Shown here: one piece after another, positions 16,516 to 24,295 of the stretch | Layout of the letters: the number at the start of each line of letters is the position of its first letter | Numbering within the stretch: the first letter of the stretch is position 1 | Source of the DNA: Chryseobacterium camelliae | GTDB lineage: Bacteria > Bacteroidota > Bacteroidia > Flavobacteriales > Weeksellaceae | Assembly: GCF_002770595.1 (NCBI RefSeq) | Contig: NZ_CP022986.1 | Coordinates: 558,001-622,000 of the forward strand | Length of the DNA stretch: 64,000 nucleotides | Direction of reading: 5' to 3' | The notes under the pieces: generated by a model | Databases searched by the model: none | The model's input: only the letters and a program-made list of their open reading frames with translations | What the model was told of the DNA's origin: nothing | Program-made: the position numbers and the translations under genes

Positions 16516-17895
16516 TTATTTCGCATAATTCTCAAAAAACAGCGGTATACTCTCAATTCCTTTATAGAAATTAAAGAGGCCGTAATGCTCATTCGGGGAA
16601 TGGATGGCATCGGAATCGAGACCGAATCCCATCAGGACAGATTTGGCACCCAGGACTTTTTCAAACATGGCTGTGATCGGGATGCTTCCTCCTCCCCTGT
16701 ACGGAAGAACTTCTTTGCCAAACGAAGACTCCATTGCTTTTTTGGCCGCCTGGAACTCTTTTGTATCCGTAGGCAATACGTATGGCATTCCACCATGATG
16801 AGGAGTGACTTTTACTTTTACGGTATCCGGAGCTATTTTTTTAAAGTAAGCCGTAAATTTCTCAGTAATCTCTTCAGGAGTCTGATACGGGACTAAACGC
16901 ATCGAAATTTTGGCAAATGCCTTGGAAGGAATTACCGTTTTGGCTCCTTCTCCTGTGTAACCGCCCCAGATTCCGTTGCAGTCCAATGTAGGACGGATGG
17001 AGGTTCTTTCCAGAGTGGTAAATCCCAGTTCACCTTCTACATTACTCAATCCGATTGATTTTTTAAATTCTTCCGGATTGTCTTTCAGCTTATTCATTTC
17101 AGCTCTTTCTTCATCGGAAACATCTTGGACATTATCATAAAAGCCATCGATGGTGATCTGACCGTCTTCATCAATCAGCTGCGCAATCATCCTGGAAAGC
17201 ACGTGGATCGGGTTAGGTACAGCTCCACCGTACAACCCTGAATGGAGATCCCTGTTCGGTCCTTCCACTTCTACTTCCACATAACTCAGTCCTCTTAATC
17301 CTGTAGTTACCGTAGGCTGTTCGTTGCTGTAGATATGGGTATCTGAAATCAGGATGCAGTCACACGTTAATTTATCTTTATTTTCGTTCACAAAATCACC
17401 CAGGCTTACAGAACCTACCTCTTCCTCTCCTTCCAGAATGAATTTGACATTGCAAGGAAGTGTATTGGTCTCCATCATGGCTTCAAATGCCTTCAGGTGC
17501 ATAAAAAACTGGCCTTTGTCATCCGCAGATCCCCTGGCAAAGATGGCCCCTTCAGGATGAAGCTCGGTTTTTTCAATATAAGGTTCAAAAGGAGGTTTTT
17601 TCCATAGTTCCAGCGGATCTGCAGGCTGAACGTCATAATGTCCGTAAACCAATACGGTAGGAAGGCTCTGATCCAGTATCTTTTCACCGAAAACAATAGG
17701 ATATCCTTTAGTCTGGCATACTTCAACGTTATCGGCACCGGCATTTTTCAGGTGCTGTGCACATACTTCAGCGCATTGTAAAACATCATTTTTATAGGCA
17801 GGATCTGCGGAAATGGAAGGAATTCTCAGTAATTCAAATAATTCATCCACGAAACGCTGTTTATTTTCGTGAATGTAATTTAGGGTCTCTTGCAT
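16516..17895 (-). CDS. M20-family dipeptidase
   Basis: About 459 residues. The metal ligands of the M20 family are visible: His and Asp in VLVYGHYDVQP, Asp in ARGSADDKGQ, the catalytic Glu pair in ILEGEEEVGS, Asp in ISDTH, and the C-terminal His in SDAIHSPNE. It belongs to the CNDP/peptidase-V-like group that cleaves dipeptides with two zinc ions. ATG 17895 is used; the upstream TTG at 17946 lies beyond the promoter at 17913-17943. Confidence 0.9.
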   Translation of the reverse strand: MQETLNYIHENKQRFVDELFELLRIPSISADPAYKNDVLQCAEVCAQHLKNAGADNVEVCQTKGYPIVFGEKILDQSLPTVLVYGHYDVQPADPLELWKKPPFEPYIEKTELHPEGAIFARGSADDKGQFFMHLKAFEAMMETNTLPCNVKFILEGEEEVGSVSLGDFVNENKDKLTCDCILISDTHIYSNEQPTVTTGLRGLSYVEVEVEGPNRDLHSGLYGGAVPNPIHVLSRMIAQLIDEDGQITIDGFYDNVQDVSDEERAEMNKLKDNPEEFKKSIGLSNVEGELGFTTLERTSIRPTLDCNGIWGGYTGEGAKTVIPSKAFAKISMRLVPYQTPEEITEKFTAYFKKIAPDTVKVKVTPHHGGMPYVLPTDTKEFQAAKKAMESSFGKEVLPYRGGGSIPITAMFEKVLGAKSVLMGFGLDSDAIHSPNEHYGLFNFYKGIESIPLFFENYAK

Positions 17896-17912
17896 CGTAA
17901 AATTTATTTTGT

Positions 17913-17943
17913 TAAAAATAAAAAAAATGCCCTGCTCGGGCAA
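17913..17943 (-). promoter_or_regulatory. Promoter of dipeptidase with a hairpin and T-tract as spacer
   Basis: On the minus strand TTG (17941-17943), a 20-base spacer, then TATTTTTA (17913-17920; one mismatch to TAnnTTTG). The spacer is a GCCC/GGGC hairpin plus eight T residues, so a terminator-like element sits inside the promoter. Confidence 0.5.
17929..17941 (-). terminator. Small terminator-like hairpin inside the dipeptidase promoter
   Basis: A 4-bp GC stem (GCCC / GGGC, loop TGCTC on the plus strand) followed on the minus strand by ATTTTTTTT. It is the second terminator after the lipoprotein gene. Confidence 0.5.
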
Positions 17944-17993
17944 CAAAAAACTGAGAATTCTGGGCTATTGTCTCTAAAGGATTACAGACAAAA

Positions 17994-18021
17994 AAATATC
18001 CTGCAGATCAGCAGGATATTT
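17994..18021 (-). terminator. Terminator of the small lipoprotein gene
   Basis: An 11-bp perfect stem (AAATATCCTGC / GCAGGATATTT) with a 6-base loop, then T-rich sequence on the minus strand; 17 bases past the stop. Confidence 0.78.
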
Positions 18022-18038
18022 ATGATGTATGGGTAATA

Positions 18039-18332
18039 TTAATGTCCGGTTTGTGGAGTATTCGTTTCAGCCGGCTTTCCAGCTTCCGCAGGTTTGGCTT
18101 CATCAGCAGGTTTTGTAGCTGCAGTATCCGTTTTGGCAGGGGTTTCATGGCCTCCGTGCATATCTGCCCTGTAGTCTGAAAGTTTATCCTGTTCACCGCT
18201 GGTCTGCTCATCATCAGAATACCTTTCCACACCTTCTTCCAGCTTGATTACTTTTTTATTACCGCCGGCCTGTACTTTCTTACAGCTTACGGCCATGGCT
18301 GCAATAGCTGCACATATGATTAATTTTCTCAT
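18039..18332 (-). CDS. Small Ala/Pro/Lys-rich lipoprotein, unknown function
   Basis: A 97-residue protein. The N-terminus MRKLIICAAIAAMAVSC is a lipoprotein signal with the lipobox ending at Cys17, so the mature chain should be anchored in a membrane. The rest is low-complexity: an acidic patch (about 30-52), then repeated KPADEAKPAEAGKPAE-type units. No fold is recognisable. It is probably disordered and periplasmic or surface-exposed; the Pro/Ala/Lys tail could span or bind the cell wall, which is speculation. Confidence 0.75.
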   Translation of the reverse strand: MRKLIICAAIAAMAVSCKKVQAGGNKKVIKLEEGVERYSDDEQTSGEQDKLSDYRADMHGGHETPAKTDTAATKPADEAKPAEAGKPAETNTPQTGH

Positions 18333-18387
18333 GCTCCAATTTTTGATTGTCCAAAAGTAAGAAATATTGCATTTTTCGGCAACATTT

Positions 18388-19533
18388 TCAGACTGATTTT
18401 AAAATAATTTTACCTTTTTTGGATTGTGTAAAAATAAGATAGTGTTCCCCTCCATCTTTCAGCTGGTATTTCTTCCTGATTTCCTCAGGTTTGAGAGGAT
18501 GGTTTCTGGAAATAATATTAAACTGGCTTTTTTTCTTAATATCCTTGCTTTCAACACATTCTACTTCCAGGATCCTTCCCGGAAAATCTCCTTCCCTATG
18601 ATCTGAAGTATAAAAATGGGTATTGGGATGCAGTTTTTTCAGGTTAAATCTTTGGGAGACCAGATTAAAAGTTCCGGCCTTCAGTATTGCATTATTCGGG
18701 ATGTAAAGGTATTTTCCGGGCTCCGCATATTCTGCATGGGCAGTTTCTTCATCACCAATGGTATAGGTAAACGGTGGTTCACCGCTTTCCAGATTGACAC
18801 ACCAACAGCTGATCTGATTATTCTGGCGGCCCGACAGGAATATCACCACTTCTTTGACATCATTTTTTACGGCAATAATATCGATCCTGAAAGTTGAAGG
18901 AAGGACCGAAAGAAGATAGGTAAGGTCAATAAGGGGTGACAGCTTGATAACAACAGTTTCGGAAATCGCCAACAGCCTGTCCTGGATATCCAGAATATTC
19001 GGGGAAAGGTCTTCCAGAAGGAAAACTTTATTTTTCTGTTGGTCGCGCCTGGCCGGATCGAGATAGATAATATCAAAATGCTCTTCATTACCCTGTAAAA
19101 AATCCTCAAGCTGACCACTGATAAACCGTGCTTCCCTGCCAAGTATATACCAGTTATGTTTAACCGTTTCCAGCAGTACGGAATTTTGTTCTACCAGGGT
19201 AACTTCTTCAAAACCTTCTGAAAGGTAAAAGGCATCAATGCAGAAACCGGCAGTAAGATCAATAAATTTTTCACCTTTGAGAAGGTCTGCCTTATACCGT
19301 GCTGTTTTTTCAGATGATGCCTGCTCGAGATTGATCTGAGGTGGAAAAATAATACCTTCTTTAAGCAAGAAAGGAAATTTCTTTTCCGCAACCCGTTTCC
19401 CTTTGATCTGCTGGACGATTTCCTGCATGGTCACTTCAGGGAATGGGGACTTTTTTAATAGTAATGAAGGAAGATCAGCATTGATATTCGTCCGGATATA
19501 TTCCTGAATGGTAGGGTCTAAAATCTTAGTCAC
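18388..19533 (-). CDS. PG_1098-type class I methyltransferase with THUMP-like domain
   Basis: About 381 residues. The SAM-binding region has FIDLTAGFCIDAFYL (motif I) and VTLVEQN, and the catalytic-type motif is IIYLDPARRD, as in N2-guanine/RNA-cap-type methyltransferases. The C-terminal part (from about 290) fits the THUMP-like domain of the Porphyromonas PG_1098 family, suggesting an RNA substrate; activity is unproven. No good ATG precedes the conserved N-terminus, so GTG 19533 is preferred; TTG 19560 is an alternative. A perfect promoter box (TACATTTG, 19533-19540) overlaps this GTG, leaving the true start unclear. Confidence 0.78.
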   Translation of the reverse strand: MTKILDPTIQEYIRTNINADLPSLLLKKSPFPEVTMQEIVQQIKGKRVAEKKFPFLLKEGIIFPPQINLEQASSEKTARYKADLLKGEKFIDLTAGFCIDAFYLSEGFEEVTLVEQNSVLLETVKHNWYILGREARFISGQLEDFLQGNEEHFDIIYLDPARRDQQKNKVFLLEDLSPNILDIQDRLLAISETVVIKLSPLIDLTYLLSVLPSTFRIDIIAVKNDVKEVVIFLSGRQNNQISCWCVNLESGEPPFTYTIGDEETAHAEYAEPGKYLYIPNNAILKAGTFNLVSQRFNLKKLHPNTHFYTSDHREGDFPGRILEVECVESKDIKKKSQFNIISRNHPLKPEEIRKKYQLKDGGEHYLIFTQSKKGKIILKSV

Positions 19534-19617
19534 AAATGTATTATAAACTGTTAGCAGCAATCTTATGGTTACCTATATAAAGGTCCGATCTCATGATGAC
19601 AGATCATTTGCGGGTAA

Positions 19618-20058
19618 TTACCAATTATAAAAAATATAATCTGCCGGTACAGGATCAATACCGCTGCTTTTCATCAGCATATTAATCTGCCCTCTGTGAT
19701 AGGTAGAATGATTAACGGCATGAAAAAGCATTTCGAAAATACTGTTTTCAAAGGTTGTTCCTTTTGAATTATGATACTGAATTCTCTGATCTAAATCGGA
19801 GTCCCTGATGATTCCGGTACTTTTCTGATGGTTGCTGGTATTGATTTCTTCAAGATTTCCAAAAGGATTGATCTGCCAGACATCAAATGTCTTTTCACCA
19901 AGGATCCTTGCGTTCCATATTTGCTGGGCATTCAGGGTATGGTTGATCAGTCTGATTATTTTTTCATCGGTCTTGGAGATATTTCCTGCAATGGCCTTGA
20001 TCACTTCATGGTTGAAATAATGGGTATATTCAAATATATCGATCAGCTTTTCCTTCAT
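19618..20058 (-). CDS. DinB-family putative metal-binding protein
   Basis: A 146-residue four-helix-bundle protein of the DinB/YfiT type. Histidines expected to bind the metal are in INHTLNAQ (about residue 40) and in HAVNHSTYHRGQI (two histidines four apart near the C-terminal third). DinB proteins act as thiol-dependent transferases or have unknown roles. The start codon overlaps the stop of the mutase subunit gene by one base (TAATG), so translation is coupled. Confidence 0.82.
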   Translation of the reverse strand: MKEKLIDIFEYTHYFNHEVIKAIAGNISKTDEKIIRLINHTLNAQQIWNARILGEKTFDVWQINPFGNLEEINTSNHQKSTGIIRDSDLDQRIQYHNSKGTTFENSIFEMLFHAVNHSTYHRGQINMLMKSSGIDPVPADYIFYNW

Positions 20059-21215
20059 TACTCAAACATTTCTGCCCACCGGACAGGTTGTATTTCTTTT
20101 TCGCTGTAGAGTTCCTCTGCTGTTCTTTTAACCTCCAATTTCGGATACAGATTGACCCCGATCAGTTTGATCCTGCCATCCTGCACCCACTTCTGTTCTT
20201 CAACAGCATGGTTATAGATTTCTTTCTGGATCCAGCCTTGTCTCAGGAGCTTAAGATATCCTCCTTTTTCTTCAACAGACACAAAATAGGCCCAGGATTT
20301 TTCAGCGATCTGCCTCGTTAGGTCTTCCACATAATAACTGCCGTTGGCTGCATCTTCAAAGACATTGATGATGCTTTCATAAGCCAATACAATCTGCTGT
20401 TTAAAGGATATTTCTTCTGAGTTTTCCGTGCTTCGATCCACCAGGTAATTAGTGCTGAAGACCGCATCTGCCCCTCCGATCATTGCCGCAGCCAGCTCCA
20501 GGGAAGACCGGATAAGGTTGTTTTCCTGATCGGCCACAGATTTGTTTCTTAGGGAAGTTTCAGCGAAAATATAAGGGATATCGTCTTTTCCGTATTCTTT
20601 TGAAAGCTGGTTGAAGGCCAGCCTGAATGCTCTGAGCTTGGCCATTTCAAAAAAGTAGCTGGCTCCTACTGCAAGCCTGAATATCAGCTGATCCAGGATA
20701 TCCGGTCCGTATACTTCAATAAGTTCTTTGGTTTTCGCCAGCGCCATTCCTAATTGCTGGGTGATGGATGCACCCGCATTCTGATGCAGTGAAACATCCA
20801 CTGCGATCTTTCTCCTGAAGTTTTTGGCCAGCAGTTCTTTGGTCAGCTGGTCATCGATCCGTGCTTCATGTTCATCAAAACCATCAATCAGGGAAAAATA
20901 CTGATCTTCCTCTTCGGGACTGATGTGTCCGGCAAGATCTTTATTATTAACGAAGATCGTCTTCTGCTCCAGATTTTCAACATTATGATCAATCAAAAAG
21001 GCAAAAACATCTTCCTCAAGGCTTTCATGATACCGGGCTACAAGATGGGTATTTTCCTCAACTTTGGCTATATTGGGCAGTGGTTCCTGAACGGCATCGT
21101 AAAAGGGCTTTACTTCAAGGCCTTCCAGATTTTCTTTTCTGAGAACGGCATCAATATCTTCAGTCTTCAGTTGTTTCTTTACCAGGCTTTCCCAACGGGT
21201 GAATGTATCTGACAT
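20058..21215 (-). CDS. mutA: Methylmalonyl-CoA mutase small (beta) subunit
   Basis: About 385 residues. Recognisable mutase barrel segments include AVDVSLHQNAGASITQQLG, QLIFRLAVGASYFFEMAKLR, and YVEDLTRQIAEKSW with GGY near the C-terminus. The chain stops before any B12-binding domain and is shorter than many MutA proteins, consistent with the non-catalytic partner of MutB in propionate/succinate metabolism. The catalytic large subunit is not in this window. ATG 21215 (MSDTFTRWE) is preferred over TTG 21236. Confidence 0.87.
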   Translation of the reverse strand: MSDTFTRWESLVKKQLKTEDIDAVLRKENLEGLEVKPFYDAVQEPLPNIAKVEENTHLVARYHESLEEDVFAFLIDHNVENLEQKTIFVNNKDLAGHISPEEEDQYFSLIDGFDEHEARIDDQLTKELLAKNFRRKIAVDVSLHQNAGASITQQLGMALAKTKELIEVYGPDILDQLIFRLAVGASYFFEMAKLRAFRLAFNQLSKEYGKDDIPYIFAETSLRNKSVADQENNLIRSSLELAAAMIGGADAVFSTNYLVDRSTENSEEISFKQQIVLAYESIINVFEDAANGSYYVEDLTRQIAEKSWAYFVSVEEKGGYLKLLRQGWIQKEIYNHAVEEQKWVQDGRIKLIGVNLYPKLEVKRTAEELYSEKEIQPVRWAEMFE

Positions 21216-21252
21216 AATTTGTTTATGATTTATCAATGGCGGATAACGGACG

Positions 21253-21316
21253 GTTAACAGTCAATGGTGAATGGTCAGTTAGTATCAGCATGATTCATTC
21301 ACGATTGATTTCTAAC
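21253..21316. repeat. Imperfect inverted repeat between ftsB-like and mutA genes
   Basis: Arms 21253-21273 and 21296-21316 match at 17 of 21 positions when one is reversed and complemented. The motif AATGGTGAATG and ATTCACGATTG relate it to the repeat at 12531-12630. Confidence 0.5.
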
Positions 21317-21318
21317 AG

Positions 21319-21678
21319 TTACTTATTTTTCGCAATATGCGTACTGTCGGCAACGAGGATAAAAATCTCTTCATTCGGTTTTTTCATGAAGTAATTCTCC
21401 CTTGCGTATTTCTCTTTTTCAGATTTGTTGTTCATGAGCTTTTTATAAAACGCATCGTTTTTCTCGTATTCGGTTTTATAGTACTGCAGCTGTTCTTCAT
21501 ATTTCCCGATCTCACCGTTAAGCTCATTGATCACGAGAAATGAAGTTTTATCAAAGAAAACCATCCATACCAGGAACAAAGCTATGGTAATCGTATATTT
21601 ATTCAGAACATATTTCTGAATCAGTCTCAGCGTCTCTGATTTCGGCTGGATGTCTTTAATTAATTTTTTTGCTGACAT
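21319..21678 (-). CDS. FtsB/DivIC-type septum formation initiator
   Basis: A 119-residue bitopic membrane protein: a short cytoplasmic N-terminus, one membrane helix (about residues 29-48, ITIALFLVWMVFF region), then a coiled coil (about 50-95) and a KYARENYFMKKPNEEIFIL segment typical of FtsB/DivIC. It should join the FtsL/FtsQ divisome complex. Two bases separate it from the uridine kinase stop, a neighbourhood common in flavobacteria. Confidence 0.87.
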   Translation of the reverse strand: MSAKKLIKDIQPKSETLRLIQKYVLNKYTITIALFLVWMVFFDKTSFLVINELNGEIGKYEEQLQYYKTEYEKNDAFYKKLMNNKSEKEKYARENYFMKKPNEEIFILVADSTHIAKNK

Positions 21679-21680
21679 GT

Positions 21681-22295
21681 CTAATGTTTTCTCAGTGAAT
21701 TCTTAATGACGGTCGTTAGAAAATCAATGGCAACGGAGTTCTGTCTCATATTCGGGATGATCAGATCCGCTTCGTTTTTTGAGGGTTCGATGAATTCCTG
21801 GTGCATCGGCTTTAAAGTGGTCTGGTACCGGTGTAGTACTTCATTCAGGTCCCTTCCCCGCTCCTGTGTATCTCTCCTGATCCTTCTGATCAGCCGTTCA
21901 TCCGAATCAGCGTGAACAAAAACCTTCAGGTCAAATTCTTTCAGCAGTTCCTTGTTGGTCAGAACAAGGATTCCCTCTACAACCAGTACATTTTTAGGCT
22001 CTACCGTTACATGGTCTCCGGTCCTGGAATGGGTGACGAAGCTGTAAATCGGCTGCTCAATGGGCTGGCTGTTTTTAAGTGCCCTCACATGCTGTATCAG
22101 GAGATCAAAATCTATGGATTTCGGGTGGTCGTAATTCAACGCTTCCCGCTCTACCAGGGTTAAGTTATGGTTGTCGTGGTAATAATTATCCTGTGAAAGG
22201 ATATTCATTCCTTCAATGTCAAGCTGCTGAATGATTTTATCAACAACCGTAGTTTTGCCGGATCCTGTTCCTCCTGCAATTCCTATTACAAGCAT
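21681..22295 (-). CDS. udk: Uridine kinase
   Basis: A 204-residue uridine/cytidine kinase of the normal length. The P-loop is GIAGGTGSGKTTVV (residues 5-18), followed by SQDNYYHD and the NYDHPKSIDFDLL region that binds the nucleoside, and RIRRDTQERGRD forms the lid. It phosphorylates uridine and cytidine for pyrimidine salvage. It has a perfect minus-7 box at 22321-22328. Confidence 0.93.
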   Translation of the reverse strand: MLVIGIAGGTGSGKTTVVDKIIQQLDIEGMNILSQDNYYHDNHNLTLVEREALNYDHPKSIDFDLLIQHVRALKNSQPIEQPIYSFVTHSRTGDHVTVEPKNVLVVEGILVLTNKELLKEFDLKVFVHADSDERLIRRIRRDTQERGRDLNEVLHRYQTTLKPMHQEFIEPSKNEADLIIPNMRQNSVAIDFLTTVIKNSLRKH

Positions 22296-22320
22296 TATTT
22301 TATCTTTTCTTATCTTTTTA

Positions 22321-22328
22321 CAAATATA
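22321..22328 (-). promoter_or_regulatory. Minus-7 box for uridine kinase operon
   Basis: TATATTTG on the minus strand matches TAnnTTTG perfectly, 25 bases before the ATG. No TTG is seen at standard spacing. Confidence 0.5.
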
Positions 22329-22409
22329 GTATTTTCGATAAGACGGGAGAAGGGCGGAAATTAAAAGATTGAATTAATTGAAAAATTAAAAGGATTTAAT
22401 ATTTAAAAA

Positions 22410-22437
22410 ATTGAAAAATTGAAAAATTGAAAGATTG
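22410..22437. repeat. Short tandem repeat, 8-base unit
   Basis: Three and a half copies of ATTGAAAA (the third with a G at the last base), preceded by looser ATTGAA/ATTAAA words from about 22370. It lies in the gap between clpS and udk and codes for nothing visible. Confidence 0.7.
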
Positions 22438-22483
22438 CCGGATGACAAAACGAGTGCAAGTTTTATTATTTTAAGCATAAAAA

Positions 22484-22507
22484 ATCCGGCATACTGTGGT
22501 GCCGGAT
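22484..22507 (-). terminator. Terminator of clpS
   Basis: An 8-bp stem (ATCCGGCA / TGCCGGAT) with an 8-base loop and a T-run on the minus strand, 6 bases past the clpS stop. Confidence 0.8.
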
Positions 22508-22513
22508 AGTTTT

Positions 22514-22819
22514 TTATACGATTTCGCTCGTCAGTTCCCTTGAAAGCAGTTTCTCATGCATGGGTTTCAGAAGATCCATTGAACCTGTCTTTACCGTACA
22601 CTTGCCTTTGTAATGCACCAGCATGGTACATTGTTCGGCCTGTTCCAGGGTATGTTTGCATATTTCTATAAGACTGTCGATAACGTAATCAAATGTATGC
22701 ACATCATCATTATGCAGGATGAGCTTATATACATCATCGGTATCATCCATTACGAGAACTTCTTCTTCATACTGGCGTTTCGGATCTTCATAATCTCTAA
22801 TGCTGTTATAAAAAATCAT
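22514..22819 (-). CDS. clpS: ClpS, adaptor of the Clp protease
   Basis: A 101-residue protein. LILHNDDVHTFDYVI matches the ClpS N-degron-binding region, and the histidine in VHYKGKCTV is the usual contact residue region. It delivers N-end-rule substrates to ClpAP/ClpCP. It follows the CNNM transporter by 14 bases, so the two are co-transcribed. Confidence 0.92.
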   Translation of the reverse strand: MIFYNSIRDYEDPKRQYEEEVLVMDDTDDVYKLILHNDDVHTFDYVIDSLIEICKHTLEQAEQCTMLVHYKGKCTVKTGSMDLLKPMHEKLLSRELTSEIV

Positions 22820-22833
22820 TTACTTACGTATTT

Positions 22834-24192
22834 TTATACTTCACCGATGGTATCGGCTAAATTGTTTATGATATTAGGTTCTTCATAGACCAGTTCCACG
22901 AGCTCCACACTTTTGTTATTCATCTTCAGAATTTTAAAATGGTAGCTTTCCAGATCAAATTCCTGATTCTCTTCAGGGATATCTTCCAGCGCGTGGAGGA
23001 TAAATCCTGCAAGGGTATTGTATTCACTCTCCTCCGAAAGGGTTAGTTTCTTAGGTAAATGTTCGTTGATTTCGTCCAGTGGCTGGGTAGCCTGTACCCA
23101 ATAGGTATTGTCACCGATTTTATCCACCACTTTGTCCTCTTCATCTTCTTCATCCTGAATTTCTCCTACAAGCTCTTCCAGGATATCTTCCAGGGTTATG
23201 ATCCCTTCGGTACCGCCGAATTCATCAATAACAATGGCTAAATGCTGTTTCTTCTGCTGAAAGATTTTAAGAAGGTCAGAAATTTTCTTGCTTCCGACTA
23301 CGAAGAAGGCATCACGCATCAGTTCTTTAAGGTCCTCATGGGTCAGCTCCCCTTTCCTGCGTACAAATTCCCTTATAATCTCCTTAGTATATAAAATACC
23401 GATGACATTATCTATGGAATCCAGATACACTGGAATACGCGAATATCCGCTTTCCATAATGGTATTGATGATCTCATTGACGTCTTCTTCAAAATCAATG
23501 GAAGTTATATTCTGCCTCGGAACCATAATCTGCTTGGCAGAGTGATCCGTAAAATCGAAAGCATTTTTAATGATCTCATAATTTTCCTCTTCAATTTCCC
23601 CGCTGTCGGCACTCTGCTTTACCAGCAACTGCAGTTCTTCAGTGGAGTGAATCTCCTGTTCGGAAGCAGGATGGATCTTAATAAGCCTTAAGAAACCGTT
23701 GGACATTAAGTTCATCAGCCATATAAACGGTTTGAATACCGTATAGAAAACCCTCAGGGGTACGGCTGTAGCCATAGTGGTGGCTTCAGACTTACGGATC
23801 GCAATCGATTTTGGGATCAGCTCACCGAATACGATATGCATAACTGTGATCAGTACAAAACTGGTAATCACAGAAATGGAGGTTATGGTCGCTGCACTTA
23901 AAGTAATATGCAGGGAGTTGAATGTATTTTCCACCACATGATGCAGGGCGCTTTCTCCTACCCAACCCAAGGCAAGAGATGCTAAGGTAATACCTAATTG
24001 TGTGGCGGAAAGGTATTCATCAAGGTGTTTGATGATATGTTCCGCCTGCTTGGCCATAGAATTCCCTTCTGCGGCTTTTATCTGGATTTGTGAGTAACGA
24101 ACTTTAACAATCGAAAATTCTGCGGCTACGAAAAAGCCATTAAGTAAAACAAGAAATACGGCTAACAGTAGCCTGACTATGTCCGAGTCCAT
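22834..24192 (-). CDS. CNNM/CorC-family ion transporter (hemolysin-like)
   Basis: A 452-residue protein in three parts: an N-terminal DUF21/CNNM membrane domain with about four helices (residues 1-185; FVAAEFSIVKVRYSQ is the family start), a CBS pair (about 205-335; MVPRQNITSID, GYSRIPVYLDSIDNVIGILY, VIDEFGGTEGIITLEDILEE) and a CorC/HlyC C-terminal domain (about 350-440). It is likely a divalent-cation (Mg/Co) exporter. It has its own promoter, adjacent to the ATP synthase terminator. Confidence 0.9.
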   Translation of the reverse strand: MDSDIVRLLLAVFLVLLNGFFVAAEFSIVKVRYSQIQIKAAEGNSMAKQAEHIIKHLDEYLSATQLGITLASLALGWVGESALHHVVENTFNSLHITLSAATITSISVITSFVLITVMHIVFGELIPKSIAIRKSEATTMATAVPLRVFYTVFKPFIWLMNLMSNGFLRLIKIHPASEQEIHSTEELQLLVKQSADSGEIEEENYEIIKNAFDFTDHSAKQIMVPRQNITSIDFEEDVNEIINTIMESGYSRIPVYLDSIDNVIGILYTKEIIREFVRRKGELTHEDLKELMRDAFFVVGSKKISDLLKIFQQKKQHLAIVIDEFGGTEGIITLEDILEELVGEIQDEEDEEDKVVDKIGDNTYWVQATQPLDEINEHLPKKLTLSEESEYNTLAGFILHALEDIPEENQEFDLESYHFKILKMNNKSVELVELVYEEPNIINNLADTIGEV

Positions 24193-24220
24193 TTAGAAAT
24201 GAATATAAAATTTATGGGTA

Positions 24221-24247
24221 CAAATATATACAAAATAAAAATAACAA
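24221..24247 (-). promoter_or_regulatory. Promoter of CNNM-clpS operon, next to the ATP synthase terminator
   Basis: Minus-7 box TATATTTG (24221-24228) is perfect, 28 bases before the ATG. TTG at 24245-24247 is 16 bases upstream, one short of the usual range, and lies at the end of the terminator's T-tract. Confidence 0.5.
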
Positions 24248-24251
24248 AAAA

Positions 24252-24271
24252 AGCACCGAATCATCGGTGCT
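24252..24271 (-). terminator. Terminator of the ATP synthase operon
   Basis: An 8-bp perfect stem (AGCACCGA / TCGGTGCT, loop ATCA) followed on the minus strand by a seven-T run; 24 bases past the atpG stop. Confidence 0.85.
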
Positions 24272-24295
24272 CTCGTATTTTATTGGTATTGTCCG

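Noticed and set aside
22410..22437. Tandem ATTGAAAA repeats considered as a CRISPR array
   Set aside because: Unit is 8 bases and directly adjacent with no spacers; no cas genes in the window.
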